From Vigna angularis (taxonomy: Eukaryota; Streptophyta; Magnoliopsida; Fabales; Fabaceae), in contig NC_068970.1 in NCBI RefSeq assembly GCF_016808095.1, positions 43,187,630 through 43,251,629 of the forward strand: a DNA stretch of 64,000 nt. The letters are read 5' to 3'. The position numbers and the translations under genes were made by a program. Shown here piece after piece: positions 10,779 to 22,695 of the stretch (its first letter is position 1; the number at the start of each line of letters is the position of its first letter). The notes under the pieces are model-generated. The model was not told the origin of the DNA and did no database searches. It saw only the letters and a program-made list of their open reading frames with translations.

Positions 10779-13218
10779 TCAAGTTCCATCTTCTTTATAG
10801 TTGATGTAATCATTCCACCAACTTCTCAAATGCTTCCTTTGGACTGTCTTGATTCTTCTAGAAAATGGAGACTCTATCTCTATCATCTCCTTCTCTTTAA
10901 AGCCCTTCACAACCCACAACTTGTTCTTGATTCTTACTGGTGTGCCAAGTTGGAGTCTTCTTTTCTTCCAGTCTCTAGGAATTTCTTCTCCTCTTCCAAT
11001 CTCCTCTTCCAATCTCCTCTTCCTTGGGTACCTGAAACAACAAACAATGGTTACCTGAAACCTCAAGATCTTCATCTTTATGTCTAGTCATGGGTGCATC
11101 TCGAAATGCAGCTTTATAACTAGCCTCTTCCTCCTTTGCTTGCGTCTCATCTTTGAAGACATCCACCACCACTCTCTCCTCTCTGTCCTGGAGCACTACT
11201 ATACCTTCATGTACATCTATGATGGCCCTGGCCGTTTTCATAAACGGTCTTCCAAGTATGATAGGTATTCTCTCGGTCTCCATTTTCATCACCACAAAGT
11301 CTGCCAAGAACTGAAGTTTGCCAACACAAACTACAATGTCTTCTGCAATCCCACATGGCTCCTTTGAAGATCCATCAGCCATTACTAGATTAACCTTTAC
11401 AGGTTTCACTTTAACATTGCCAATTTGTTCCAGTAAAGAATAAGGTATCAAGTTGACACTTGAACCTAAATCAAGGAGAGCTTTCTTTACCTTTTTCTTC
11501 CCTATAGTACAAGGGATAGAAAAACTACCTGGATCTGGTGCTTTAGGAGGGAATGACTCTTTCTTAACAGTTATACACTTTTCTTCCTCAACATCTCTAC
11601 GTCTCTTCTTTGTAGAGGTTCCTTCATCTGATTTTGTGTAAACTGCAATTTTCTGTAGAATTTGTTCCCAAGGTGCGTCATTATCCACCATTCTGAATAA
11701 CTCTGTGAAGTCCATTTGTTTCTCTTGATTTGTTGGAAAAGGAAAAATGTTCTTTCTTTCTTCTGCTTCTCCTTCTTCTAACTCAATTATCTCTTCATTC
11801 ACACTCTTTACCACTTTGCACTCTTCTCTGGGGTTAACCTCAGTATTAGCCCCAAAATTTCTATTTGGCCTCTCTTCCAATTGCTTGGTAATCTGACCCA
11901 TTTGAATCTCCCAATTCTTTATAGCAGCTTCAGTGCTCTTTTGAGAAGATTCTGTTTTCTGTATGAATTGCTGAAGAGTTTCTTCCAACCTTGTTTGTCT
12001 TTCATTAAGCATAGATAACTGTTGCCACAAGGTTGGTTGCTGCTGCTGCTTATTATATTGATTAGCTTGCCCAGTTTGTCCTTGGCCAATGCTCGGATGT
12101 GATTTCCACCCTTGATTATAATTCCCTTGACGGTACGGAAATTGATTAGCCATGAAATTAACATCCTCCACGGCTTCCACTGGAAAGGCACACTGACCAT
12201 TGACATGATCACCTCCACATAATTCGCATAACTGGGTTTGTACCTGTGCAGCAGATTTCAACTCTTTAGGTAATTGAGCCAAAGTTTTAGTCAGAGTCTC
12301 CAGCTGTTGAGTTAGAATTTTATTCTGAGCTAGCAAGGCATCATGTGTTTGTAATTGAAGAACTCCTTTTTGTTGCATAGGAGCTCCTCTCTCACTGTGC
12401 AGCTCATTGTCACTAGTAGCCATGTTTTCTATAATTTCAGTTGCTTCCTCTAGAGTCTTCCATTTAATATTGCCTCCTGCTGAGGCGTCCAGCATCATCT
12501 TGGTTTGTGAACCAAGCCCTCCAAGGAAAGTTAGGACTACTTCTTGATCTTCAAAACCATGGGTGGGAGTTTTACGTAACAAGCTTTTATACCTGTCCCA
12601 TGCATGCCCCAGTGATTCTTCCATGCCTTGCTTGAATGAAGAAATCTCTTGCTTGCCTTTGGTCACCTTAGATTGTGGGAAGTACTTGTTTAAAAATTTT
12701 GTGACCACTGCTTCCCACTCTGTGAAACTTTCTTCTGGAAAAGAATTCAACCAAAGCTTAGCATTGCCTCCCAATGAGAAAGGAAACAAGCTAAGTTTGA
12801 TAGCTTCGTCTGGCACCCCATTAATCTTAACTGTGTTGCAAATCTCGTTAAAGGTAGTAAGGTGCTCATATGGGCTTTCATGAGATAACCCATTAAATTG
12901 ATTACTCTTCACCAGTTGAATTAGTGCTGGTTTGACCTCCATATTGGCTCCATTGACTCTAGGTCTAGCTATGCTGTTAAAGTGCTGAGGTCCAGCAATA
13001 TTAGTGTAATCTGCAAGAGTTCTTCTAGCATTGTTATTCTCCATACTTCTTGTGCTATGGACAGAACCTTGTGGTGATGATTGTAGGAGAGTTTCTGGAG
13101 AAGGGAAAAGTTCTCTAGACGTTCTGATTCTTCTCCTCCTTCTACTCTCTTCTAGACCTTCAAGAAGTGGTTCTGTTGTTTTCTTACTCCTAGTTCGAAT
13201 TGCTTCCTGCATACACAA
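10779..13218 (-). CDS. Element B gag-protease polyprotein (frame shifted near the C-terminus)
   Basis: The main frame, 13218 to 10975 (747 aa), carries an Arg-rich N-terminus and a retrotransposon gag domain (SLFPFSLGGNAKLWLNSFP, FLNKYFPQSK). A zinc knuckle CELCGGDHVNGQC follows, then a Gln-rich linker and an aspartic protease with KKALLDLGSSVNLIPYSLLEQIG and IILGRPFM. DLG in place of DTG/DSG at the active site is usual in Athila-like elements. Near the end a tandem GGAAGAGGAGATT-type repeat (about 10985-11030) shifts the frame. The true C-terminus, GTPVRIKNKLWVVKGF...RKHLRSWW, is read in another frame down to 10779. The protein would package RNA and process itself. No RT or integrase follows. 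Start codon choice is uncertain; an internal Met at MENNNARRTLADYTN is another option. Confidence 0.85.
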
Positions 13219-13525
13219 GAAAACAAAACCCTAGAAAAGATTTGTTAGCACAAAAAGATATAGAAGAAGATATATATTCAGAAGATAAAAAGATTTAGAA
13301 GATAGAATCAAATAAGATAGAATAAAATAAAACCTAATCTAAAAAATAAAATCTAACCTAATCTAAAAGATAAAATAAAATAAAATCTAAACAAATAAAA
13401 TAAAATCAAATCTAACCTAATCAAATAAAATAAAATAAAATAAAAACAGAAAAATAAAAACAGAAATTCAAAATTAAAGTCAAAGATAATCAATAATCAC
13501 ACAAATTAACCAGTTAAACCACGAG
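13219..13525 (-). other. Element B leader
   Basis: An A-rich leader between primer site and gag with low-complexity AAAATAAAATCTAA repeats; no ORF. Confidence 0.6.
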
Positions 13526-13543
13526 TCCCCGGCAACGGCGCCA
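13526..13543 (-). other. Element B primer-binding site
   Basis: The minus strand reads TGGCGCCGTTGCCGGGGA a few bases after the LTR end. This is the primer site common in Athila/gypsy elements, usually assigned to tRNA-Asp. Confidence 0.85.
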
Positions 13544-13549
13544 AAAACT

Positions 13550-14853
13550 TGATGGACAAATTTGTAAGCACCAAAATATGATGTCACAAACTTGTTTTTC
13601 AATCGGCAAGTATGACCGAATCGTTCAAGTAATAAACTTGGTAAGACCAAGTATCGTTCTTCCCAAAGGACTCACGGCCTAGTTTAGTTGTGTGGTTTCT
13701 TGATTAACTAAGACTTAAAGACGAAATATTTGAGATCTTATATGCAAAAGACGAAAATTAAATATGTATGCATGAAGTTTGATCAATGGCAAAGACAAAA
13801 GATAAACACTTTCAATGGAATATATGAATGAATATGTTGTTGGGGGTCAATTTCATCTCATCCACTCTCATACATTTTAGGAATTCAACATTCAAATCAT
13901 CATTGTTAATGCCACTCTCTAAAGTACCATTCTAGATGGCTTCTCCCTAATCATGAGTTCATACAATTCCTAGCATTCCTAATGATTAGTTCATAAGTGC
14001 AGGAGCTTAACGACAACCAATATAATATTGGGAGAAATTCCCCGGATCTAGACTTCCCCGTACGTGTTCGTATCGACAAAACCAATAATCATGCATTAGA
14101 ATGAGTTAAACAATGCAAGCATTAAGCAAAGAGGAAAAACCCTAACTAATGATGAAAGAAAGCATAAGTCTTAATTTAAAGATGCAAGCATAAATTCCAT
14201 ATATGAGAGTTTCAAGAGATTACATTGATTCCCCAACAAACATACAAGGTTTAGTTCACCATATTCATGGTGAACCTAGATGAATTACAATGAAAGTATG
14301 AAAGAATAAACCCTGAAAAGGTGAAGAGGTAGCCTGAGCATCCAAGATCCTCCTTCAAAGGGGTGGAAGAGAGAGTGTTTTCCTTCGTTCTGCCAAAGAT
14401 ACCTAACCCTAGGAAACCCTAAAGCTTAAATACCATTCGTAAATTACAAAAAGTCAAGCCCAAGCCCATTAAAGTGCCGCTCAGCGGTAAAATACCGCTC
14501 AGCGGTGATTGCGCGTCTCGTTTTCTCCCCTCAGCGGCCATTTTGCCCCTCAGCGGACCTCCCGCAACCTCTTGAGTGCCGCTCAGCGGTAAAATGCCGC
14601 TGAGCGGTGCCTTCGGCTTCTCCTTTTTCACTCTTTGATTCCTTTTCTGATTCTCTCTCTCTCATTCTTCACTTCTTTCACTAAATTCACCTTAAAACCT
14701 GCACAAAAACACTGAAATCAAGCATAAACATGTCCAGCTCTCTTATTTCTGAAAATATGGATAAAAGTATGATTTCAAGCTAGTTTCTAAGTCTAAAGGT
14801 TGCTTTTAGTATCAATTTTAAGCATGAAAATAACAGTTTTTCAACTGTTATCA
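13550..14853 (-). repeat. Element B 5' LTR
   Basis: 1304 bp, near-identical to 5839-7124, with an extra 18-bp palindrome unit near 14480-14500. On the right it is followed by target duplication AGATG. Confidence 0.9.
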
Positions 14854-15791
14854 AGATGGCGGATCCCTGGTATCCGAAGCTTGTGAAGGTATTTTACAAT
14901 AACCTGAAGATCAGTTACGGAACACTCTGTTCCAGAGTAAAAGGGATAGATATTAAGCTCACTGAAGAGGTCTAGACTGATATTGCTAGTCTAAAAATGT
15001 AAGGAGAAAAATGTCATTTAGGCATAGATGGCTTCCATAAATTCTTTGTTTATCAAGACTGTCTAAGGAATCCTAATGATATTCAGGATTATTCTCATTA
15101 CAAGACCAGGGGTATGAAAAAGGATGATAGATTAGCGGTGTTCATTATTTCATGGATATTATTGCCTAGAGGAGGGAATCACGTTCAAGCTACCACTGAA
15201 GACTTACTTTTGCCGAAAGCTTTGAAAGATAACATTCAAGTTGACTGATCTGTTGCCATCTCTGAAAACATGTTGAAAGTAACAAGACTTGAATCTACAA
15301 AGCTACCGTATTGTGTGTTTATATCAAAGATTCTTGTCCACTTTGGCATAAATTGTATTGATGAATCAAGTGTATCTTATAACCATACTAGTCTGATAAA
15401 CAAAGTTGCTTTACACATGATGGGTCTACAGCAAACATATGAGGGATGGCATTTTAAAAGTGAAGTTCCTGAAGATGAAGATGATACAAAACAGTCTTCC
15501 ATTCCGTATAGAGCTCGTTCTGAATTTGAGAGGACAGTTCTGAGGGAAATTAAAGCTATCAAAATTATGTGCCAAGCTACAAGAGATGATGTCTTGGAAA
15601 TAAAAGAGTATCTCAAGTTGAATACTCCTGATGAGGATGACAATGAAGATGAGTTAGGTGAAGAGGGAAGTAAACCTGATGATTCTAACCAAATGAATCT
15701 TGATGAGAGTGAAGAGGAGGATATTGTTGAAGAAAGTAACAGTGATATGCTCCTTGAGACATATCTGAAAAAGAAGAAGAAGAAAATCTAA

Positions 15792-16229
15792 ATTTGCTTG
15801 TTTAATGTTTTGTTTGTTTTTAGTACTTGTTTTGTAAATGGCTTTGTATGCCATTTTGTTTTGATATCATCTGATTGTAATCATATTTCATATCAATGAA
15901 ATCAGAGTTGGTTTTAAGTTGAGTAACTGTTTATATCTGATTAAAATCGATTGTGTGATGCTTGAAGTTGATTAATTTAATATTTATCATTGCACTCATA
16001 CATTTACACACACAAATTATATTTGGAATATTTGTTGCATTACAATAATTCTAAAATGCTTGATCTGGAAAGATCTTGAAAGGTTTTGCAGGAACATTGC
16101 TTCTAGATTAACTATTGGAGATAAAACTCAAATGGAAAGCAATGAAGTCGATTACAACAGTGGATCAATCGATTACCATTTTAGTAGGGGTTATAAATTC
16201 CATGATTTGGAATTTGGTTATTCTGTTTA
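15792..16229 (+). other. Element A spacer after the extra ORF
   Basis: AT-rich, non-coding. It includes AATCGATT motifs and a 3'-UTR-like segment (TTGTAAATGGCTTTGTATGCC) that reappears in altered form after gag copy 2. Confidence 0.5.
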
Positions 16230-17982
16230 TTGATCATATACTGTTGTTTGTTTCATTTTCAAACCTTTGGAGAAGGTGCATCAACTTATAGACCACCTCT
16301 ATTTGCTGGTGAAAAATATTCTTTTTGGAAAATTCAGATGCAAATCTTTTTTGAATCCGTGGATAAAGGTGTTTGGGATGGAACACTAAATGGTGCATTT
16401 GAGCCAACTCATGTTGTTAATGGAAAAATTGTTTTGAAATTTTTTTCTAAGTGGACTCAAGATGAAAACCGTAGAGCACAACATGATGTCAAAGCACGTA
16501 ATGTAATTGCTTCTGCACTAACTATGGATGAATTTTTCAGGATTTCACAGTGCAAGATAGCAAAGGAAATGTTGGACGTTTTAAAGGTCACGCATGAAGG
16601 CATTGAAGAAGTCAAACGAGCTAGAAAGAACTTGCTGATACAAGAGTATGAATTATTCAGAATGAAGGCTGGTGAGACTATCTACGAGGTGCAGAAAAGA
16701 TTTACCCATATAGTCAACCACCTCATGGCTCTAGGAAAAGTGTTTGACAAAGAAGAGATCAATATCAAGATATTGAAAAGTCTGAATAGAAGCTAGCAAC
16801 CCAAAGTTATTGCAATTTCTGAATCAAGAGACTTATTCAGCATGAACATGGCCACATTGTTTGGAAAACTCGGAGAACATGAATTGGAGCTTGGAAGGCT
16901 AAAGGAGGAAGAAGAAATTGATTGCTCTAAAAGCCATAACCAAGAAAGCAAAAAAAATTCATGAACCTGAAACTGAATCAGATGTAGATATACCAGAAAA
17001 AGAAATGATGAATATGATGGTAAAAAAATTTGGCAAATTCATGAAAAATAAAAATTTTGCAACTAACAATGCAGGTTGTTCAAGCGGAGGAAAGAAGAGT
17101 TCAAGAAGCAACGCTGGTCAATGCTATGAATGTGGAAAGGATGGTCATATCAAGCCTGACTGTCCAGACTTGAAGAACAAGCAGAAAGAATTCTCCAAGT
17201 ATCCTTAGGACAAGAACAAAAAGCAGAGGAAAGCTTATATTGCTTGGGAAAACAGTGATGAAGAATCTTTAAGTGATTATAACAATAGTGCTGAAGAGGA
17301 GTCATATCTATGCTTCATGGCAGGCTCTGCACAATCAGACGATGATAGTGATTGTGAATTCGAAAATGAACCAATAGAAGTCAAGTACTACAGGCTACTG
17401 GATGCATTTTAGGAAATTCATGTAGAGGCCATGCAACTTCAGTACAAAGTGAATCGATTATCATCTGATAGAAGAGATTATGAATACAAAATTGATAATT
17501 TTGTGCAGGATAATAAAAAGCTTGAAAAAGATCTTGAAGAAGCTCTGAAATCTGCAAAGATAGTAAAGATCGAAGTACAAGCTGTTCAGAAAGAGTGTGA
17601 TAATTGTCCTCTACATGTTGAGAAAATTGAGTACTTAACCAACACATTGGAAAAATTCACTCAAGGCAAAGAAAATCTTTATGTTGCGCTGAGATAATCT
17701 GGAAGAGTTATCTACAGACAAGGTATTGGTTATAACGCTAAAAGTAATAGGATAAACTCAAAGAAATTTATTGATCTGAGTAAACCTACTACTAATGCAT
17801 GCTTTTACTGCAACACACTCGGTCACACAGTAAGAAACTACTATTTTAGAAATGTTGGTGTTCCAAAGGGAAAATACAAATGGGTTCCCAAGGAACAACT
17901 TCCTACTACTAACAAGATAGGACCCAAATTCAAATGGGTACCAGCGTTAAAACTTTTGAACTGTTGTGGAGGAAAGGAGTAG
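16230..17982 (+). pseudogene. Element A gag polyprotein, copy 2 (broken)
   Basis: A second gag, clearly homologous to 3335-5049: FGEGASTYRPPLFAGEKYSFWKI, SQCKIAKEMLDVLKVTHEGIEEVK, ETIYEVQKRFTHIVNHLMAL. It is broken by a TAG after KSLNRS (16794-16796), a small deletion before 16918, and further stops at 17206, 17410 and 17695. The first zinc knuckle is intact here (CYECGKDGHIKPDC, CX2CX4HX4C) and the second reads CFYCNTLGHTVRNYYF. The true Met start is missing; similarity begins inside the first codons. The downstream spacer repeats that of gag copy 1, so a gag-plus-spacer module has been duplicated within or between related elements. Confidence 0.8.
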
Positions 17983-18457
17983 TAGTTGTTGTAGCAGCGC
18001 ACAACTCAAGGAAGAGCTAACATGATTACATCAAATTTCTTGAGTATCTACAAGCGGTAAAATCATTTTCACATTGCATCATGTATAATATTTGGTTGAA
18101 TGATTCTTTGATGATTGATTGTTTGATGATTGATTGTTTGTTGATTGATTGATTGAGATTGTTTTCTGTGAAAATCAATTTTTACGACTTTTAATCGATT
18201 GGATTAAGTGAGTAGTCGATTATATGTTGAAGTTTGAGTGTTTATGTTGTAGTAGGCTTTATAAGCCATTATCTTTTGGTTATTTGATTGTAATATCTTT
18301 TGGACAATTAATGAAATCAAATTTTTAGTTTTAATTTGATCAGTATTGACTTTAAAATTGAATCTGATTAATATGATTTACTGATGCATCTCTGAATAAC
18401 TGTTTTTCAGCATATCGTTATCATAAGGCATACTTTTTTTGCTAATGCACAAAGGGG
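17983..18457 (+). other. Element A spacer after gag copy 2
   Basis: Homologous to 5050-5340, then fused to a segment resembling 15800-15930. In this module the extra ORF has been deleted. No coding sequence seen. Confidence 0.5.
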
Positions 18458-18462
18458 TAGAA

Positions 18463-19918
18463 TGTAACATCCCAAAAATACACTAATAAAACTATATAAT
18501 AGAATTAATTACATTTAATAATAACCCAGTTCAGTCTTATACTAATCAAGCGTACGGTTTTGGCCGAACGGCCTTACATAGAGTTTACAAAAGCAAACAG
18601 TACAAGATTAAGGGAAAACATGACCGAACGGCTTACAAAAGTCAAAGTACCGATCGGTCAGATAACAAGAAAGGAAAGGAAGCGACCGAATGGTCACTTC
18701 ATACTAAACTACTAATCTACAAACCGAACGTCCTACTGTTCGGCCTTCACTTCAACTTCTACGAGGTTCGCATCTTCCAAATTTTCTTCTTCCAGCGCCT
18801 CTTCCAGTAGCGCGCTTCCATCTGCTCACATCTACATGAATGATCATTGCAATAACAAGACAGACGTACGACAAGACAACACAAGGAAACACAGGGTAAG
18901 CTTATGTAATTTAATTCAAATAATAACATACGTTTATCAAATTCAAACACATCAAGTACATTACAATATACAATACAAACAAGGCCTACTACTAGACTGA
19001 CTGTCCGGACTGTATGAATTCTGTGTAGCTACGACGTTCGTGCACTCGGGTGATGTAGTAACTGGAATTCTCATCAGCTGCCACCCGAGGTTAATCTGTT
19101 CCGTCCAAAGTACCCCTAAGGACTAGGACCTCCTGTCGTTCCCACACATGATCTACCCTCCTCTACGTGAGGACGAGTACTCACGGAACATCAGGATGAA
19201 CCGCGAGCTAAGCATTTCCACATTCATACTTTACCAATTCCAATATTCATCCAAGAGTCGTTCCTCCCCAGAACGCTCGTTCAAATCCACAATCTTACAT
19301 TCATCTCATATACTCTTCATCCTTTATAACCTTTCACTTAGGTGTCATTTTCATCATCCTTCTTAAATACATAAAATACCGAACGTTCCGCCCTCTTCAT
19401 AACGAGGACAAACGATAGAAATGAGACCGATAAAATCTCTCGTTCCAGAATGGAATAAGACCAAGAGAATTACTTTTAGATTTAAGAATATCTCGAGTAC
19501 AATAATATACCATATATGACGAATGTTATTTACATTGTGAATCAGTTAAATGAACTGACTCTCGTGAATTCAAACTCATACTCAAACAATAATTCAAATA
19601 TAGGGGCTCTAGACCGGATCCAATGAATGTAGACACGTCAGAATGTTAAATAACCATATTTGGAATCATTCATATACAGAAACCGAATGCCAGTTAATGA
19701 CCGAACATGGTAAGAATATGCTACTGAAATTTGGACGAACGTTATTTCATCAAGATTGATTATACCAGGAACGAGTACAAGCGCTTGGTATAAGACCGAG
19801 CATTAGTCCTTACGAGCGCTAGGTGTGAGACCGAGCACTAATAAACTTATAATAAAAGGGTTGGTAAATATATTAAGTTACTATTGAAGTGGTGTTTACG
19901 AACAACAATAATATACAA

Positions 19919-19995
<77 letters not shown>

Positions 19996-21071
19996 GTTTA
20001 TCACATTAGACTCAGGCCCCACTATGCTTGGCCGAACGCTCAAGCATAGTATTACCACACGAAGGCGCTCGTCCTACACTAGGATTCTCTCCAAATGAAA
20101 GAATCCCGTTTCAACTAGGTTTACTAGGAAAATCGAACGGTCAATGACCGTTCAGTAACGAACGTACTTTATCATAGTGAAATCTCATATACAGAATCCA
20201 TTTACATTCCAACTCATTTTTCTTAACTTATAACTTCATAACTTCATAACTTTATAAAATTCTTATCATAATCAACTTTCATACTTCATACAATTCATAT
20301 CATATAAGTTTCATATATTTCATACATTATAACACAACTCAGCCATATTTCATTTCATCTCATAAAATCAACGAACGTTCCTTCAATCCAATCATATCAA
20401 CCATCATGCATCAAAATCATTTAGTCAACTAAACGAACGTTCAAACATTTCAACAGCATAAAAATTAAATTAAATAAGCTTCCCTTACCTCTAGTGTGAA
20501 CGTACGTCCTTCAGACTAAAACTCAGGTCGCGAAAATAAGATTTCTTCTACCCTCAACGCTCAACCAAACTCTTCAAACTAAAACAAGTTACAGAAAACC
20601 AAGATTGGTTCAGATAAGGTGACCGCATGCAACCAGAGCTTGGCTTGCATGTTCATACGAACGAACATCTAAAGACGAGAAACTTACCACTTTCAGAATC
20701 CAGAACTGTTCGGTTTAAGTAGAAGCTTGGGACGCCGGAAATGCTCCTACGGTGCCTGAATGATGATCGGAGAAGAGGAAGGGTGAGTTTTCTTAGAGAG
20801 AAGATAGGGTTTCTAGTGAGAAGGGGGAGAAAATGAAAAGTTCAAAGTTTGGGAAGGAGGGTGCATGCAGAGGAGAGTGGGACGGAAGTTTTAGAAACAA
20901 TCATTTTCTTCCCACGTCCAAACGAGCGTCCGCTCTTCTGCCGACACCTTCCTTCCACTATCTGATTTTAGAATCCTCGTTGCCTGACACCTGGCGTCCG
21001 CGCAGAGGGTTTTGGGTGCGTTTTAAATGACTGACATGAGGGGTTTTTGGGTGCGTTTCCGAGGTCTGACA
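18463..21071. mobile_element. C1: solo LTR of a gypsy-type element inside element A
   Basis: It starts TGTAACATCCC, ends GGTCTGACA and is flanked by a perfect 5-bp duplication TAGAA (18458-18462 and 21072-21076). It is 2609 bp, with no internal coding region and no second LTR, so I call it a solo LTR left by recombination between LTRs. A second copy lies at 50665-54738 and shares GTATGAATTCTGTGTAGCTAC and repeated CGAACG/CCGAGC motifs. TGTAACATCCC starts are typical of large chromovirus-type LTRs; lineage is inferred. Confidence 0.8.
19921..19991. repeat. (AT)n microsatellite
   Basis: About 35 uninterrupted AT dinucleotides within solo LTR C1. The apparent Tyr-Ile ORFs on both strands here are artefacts of this repeat. 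Confidence 0.95.
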
Positions 21072-21258
21072 TAGAATGTTGGGAGAATGTTCTGATATTC
21101 ATTTTGAGCTTTTGATATGTTCTAATTTGAATTGATATGAATATTTCAACATTTTCTCTAATACATTTGATTATCATTTGCTCTGATATACATTTTGATT
21201 GATAATCTGATCTGATTTGTACAAACATGGTTGTTTATTAATCATGGTTGTGCATCAT

Positions 21259-21275
21259 AAAAAAAATGGGGAGAT
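21259..21275 (+). other. Element A polypurine tract
   Basis: An A-run followed by TGGGGAGAT sits immediately before the 3' LTR start, as expected for plus-strand priming. Confidence 0.75.
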
Positions 21276-22695
21276 TGTTGATAAGGGGAGCACTGGTTTA
21301 GCTGAACCTACAATCCCAGAGCTTTTGGTTTTTTATGATGACAACATAATTAATAACACATGTTTTGTTATGTGTTTATGTGTTACATGTTCTATTGCTT
21401 ACATGTTATGTGTTTTAATCATTGTGTAAATGTGTTTAAAGCATTGAGAACATGATTGAGTTGATACATTGCATTTCACTATGCTATATAATTGATTTTA
21501 TTGGTGAATGCATGTATGATGTTTTGTAAAAGGAAAACCACAAGCAATTATGTTCATCTTTTAATTGTGTGGAAAAACAACAGTTTTAAGTCGACTTAAT
21601 TATGAAGTAAGTCGATTAAAACTCGTGTCTTTGCACAAACCATTTTCAAAGTGTGCTGTGAGATTTTCAAAGTGAAAGTTTTTCAAAACTTTGTTTAAAT
21701 GTTATATAGTCGATTACATGCAACCTGCATTCGACTAAGTCTGTTACAGTTTTGAAATCCTGTTAATGCTTGTATTAAATGTTACAATGACTATATTTTT
21801 AAATATGTTGACCAAACATTAATTGTGATTCGACTGCATTAATTGTACATTCAATTAATTGCATTGATTGCTGTTAACTGCTTTAACTGAATTGTGATAT
21901 TCGATTACATTAGCAGCTAAGTCGACTTACGCACGTCAGAATTGTGAAAATCTATAAATAGACATGAATTTGAATTCTGTGGAGACTTTTGTGATTCTAA
22001 CGATTTGATTGATTTCTTTTAGATTATCGATCTCTTGCAGAACGTGTGAAAGCTCCAAGAATTCATCAAGAAGACCGTGGTGTTCATTCTTTAGTGATTT
22101 CTTGACGAGCAAGAATCTGTGTGATCTTACTGTTTGATCAACCTACACTTGAGGCGTTTATTTCCTGATCATTTTCTTTCAATCTTGTGAGGATTGGTGT
22201 TTCCCTGTTGTGACTATAGGAAGAGAACGTGCGACGTTCTGGACTTTGAGGATTGCTCAAAGGGTGTAGACAGTAGAAGAGGGGATTCTTGTTGCTGGTC
22301 TTTTTGTTTGTATATATGCCTATATTTTCATTAGAGGGTTAAGAGGTGTTTTTATTTTTTGACGTGGAGGTCTTTAAAAAAGCCTTGTTGTAAAAACCTT
22401 GATCATTATAGTGCATTTGCTTCCTGTGATGGAAGGACACTAGATGTAGGCTTGGCCGAACAAGTATAAAAACTCAGTGTTTGATCTTTCTATCCCTACT
22501 CTGTTACATTCAGTCGACTTTGTATTTTACTCATTCGATTATATTCCGCTGCACTACAAAGTCTTTTTCCTTACGTTTCAAGAAAGCTTTTAAAGGCATC
22601 CACTTTGCGAAAAAGATTTAAAGAAAACATTATTTTTGTATTTCACAAATTCACCCCCCTCTTGGTGTTGAAAATTAAGCCATTCTATTTTAACA
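21276..22695 (+). repeat. Element A 3' LTR
   Basis: It runs from TGTTGATAAGGGG to CTATTTTAACA, 1420 bp, homologous to 1858-3253 but with many substitutions, so the pair is old. Its inner part has the same order of motifs, including CTATAAATAGACATGAA near 21950 as a likely TATA region. Confidence 0.8.

Larger units (their letters stand above)
5839..14853 (-). mobile_element. Element B: Athila-like gypsy element lacking RT
   Basis: It is bounded by LTRs 5839-7124 and 13550-14853 (TGATGGAC...GTTATCA on the + strand) and flanked on both sides by the 5-bp duplication AGATG (5834-5838 and 14854-14858). Sense is on the minus strand: 5' LTR, tRNA-Asp-type primer site, gag-protease, then an extra ORF and a long 3' region. 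RT, RNase H and integrase are missing, so the element is non-autonomous. The LTRs differ by an 18-bp indel and a few substitutions in the parts I compared, so insertion is fairly recent. It interrupts the extra ORF of element A. Confidence 0.9.
5599..15791 (+). pseudogene. Element A extra ORF ('putative plant transposon protein'), split by element B
   Basis: The ORF begins MASSSTQRKRVKTIG at 5599. It runs with one stop after FEFQN to KKFVEM at 5838, and resumes after element B at 14854 with MADPWYPKLVKVFYNNL. The target duplication AGATG lies at the junction. The second part has stops near 14973, 15000 and 15248. Its last open stretch, 15270-15791, encodes LPYCVFISKILVHFGI, an acidic tail (DEDDNEDELGEEG) and a lysine-rich end. 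The layout resembles the protein family annotated as 'putative plant transposon protein' (I believe Pfam Transposase_32), found in extra ORFs of plant LTR elements. Its function is unknown. Related ORFs occur in elements B and D in this window. Confidence 0.65.
1858..22695 (+). mobile_element. Element A: SIRE-like copia element lacking pol, with nested insertions
   Basis: Two direct LTRs of about 1.4 kb (1858-3253 and 21276-22695) start TGTTGATA and end TTAACA or TTAAAA. A tRNA-iMet-type primer site follows the first, and a polypurine tract precedes the second. Between them are a decayed gag, an extra ORF of the plant transposon-protein type, a second decayed gag, and no protease, integrase, RT or RNase H. 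Removing elements B and C1 leaves about 9.2 kb. No matching 5-bp target duplication is seen: GAGAT is on the left and ATATC on the right. The outer pairing of LTRs could therefore join two related copies, and the element may have been rearranged. Confidence 0.65.

Noticed and set aside
19873..20098. Tyr-Ile repeat proteins on both strands
   Set aside because: Translation of an (AT)n microsatellite.
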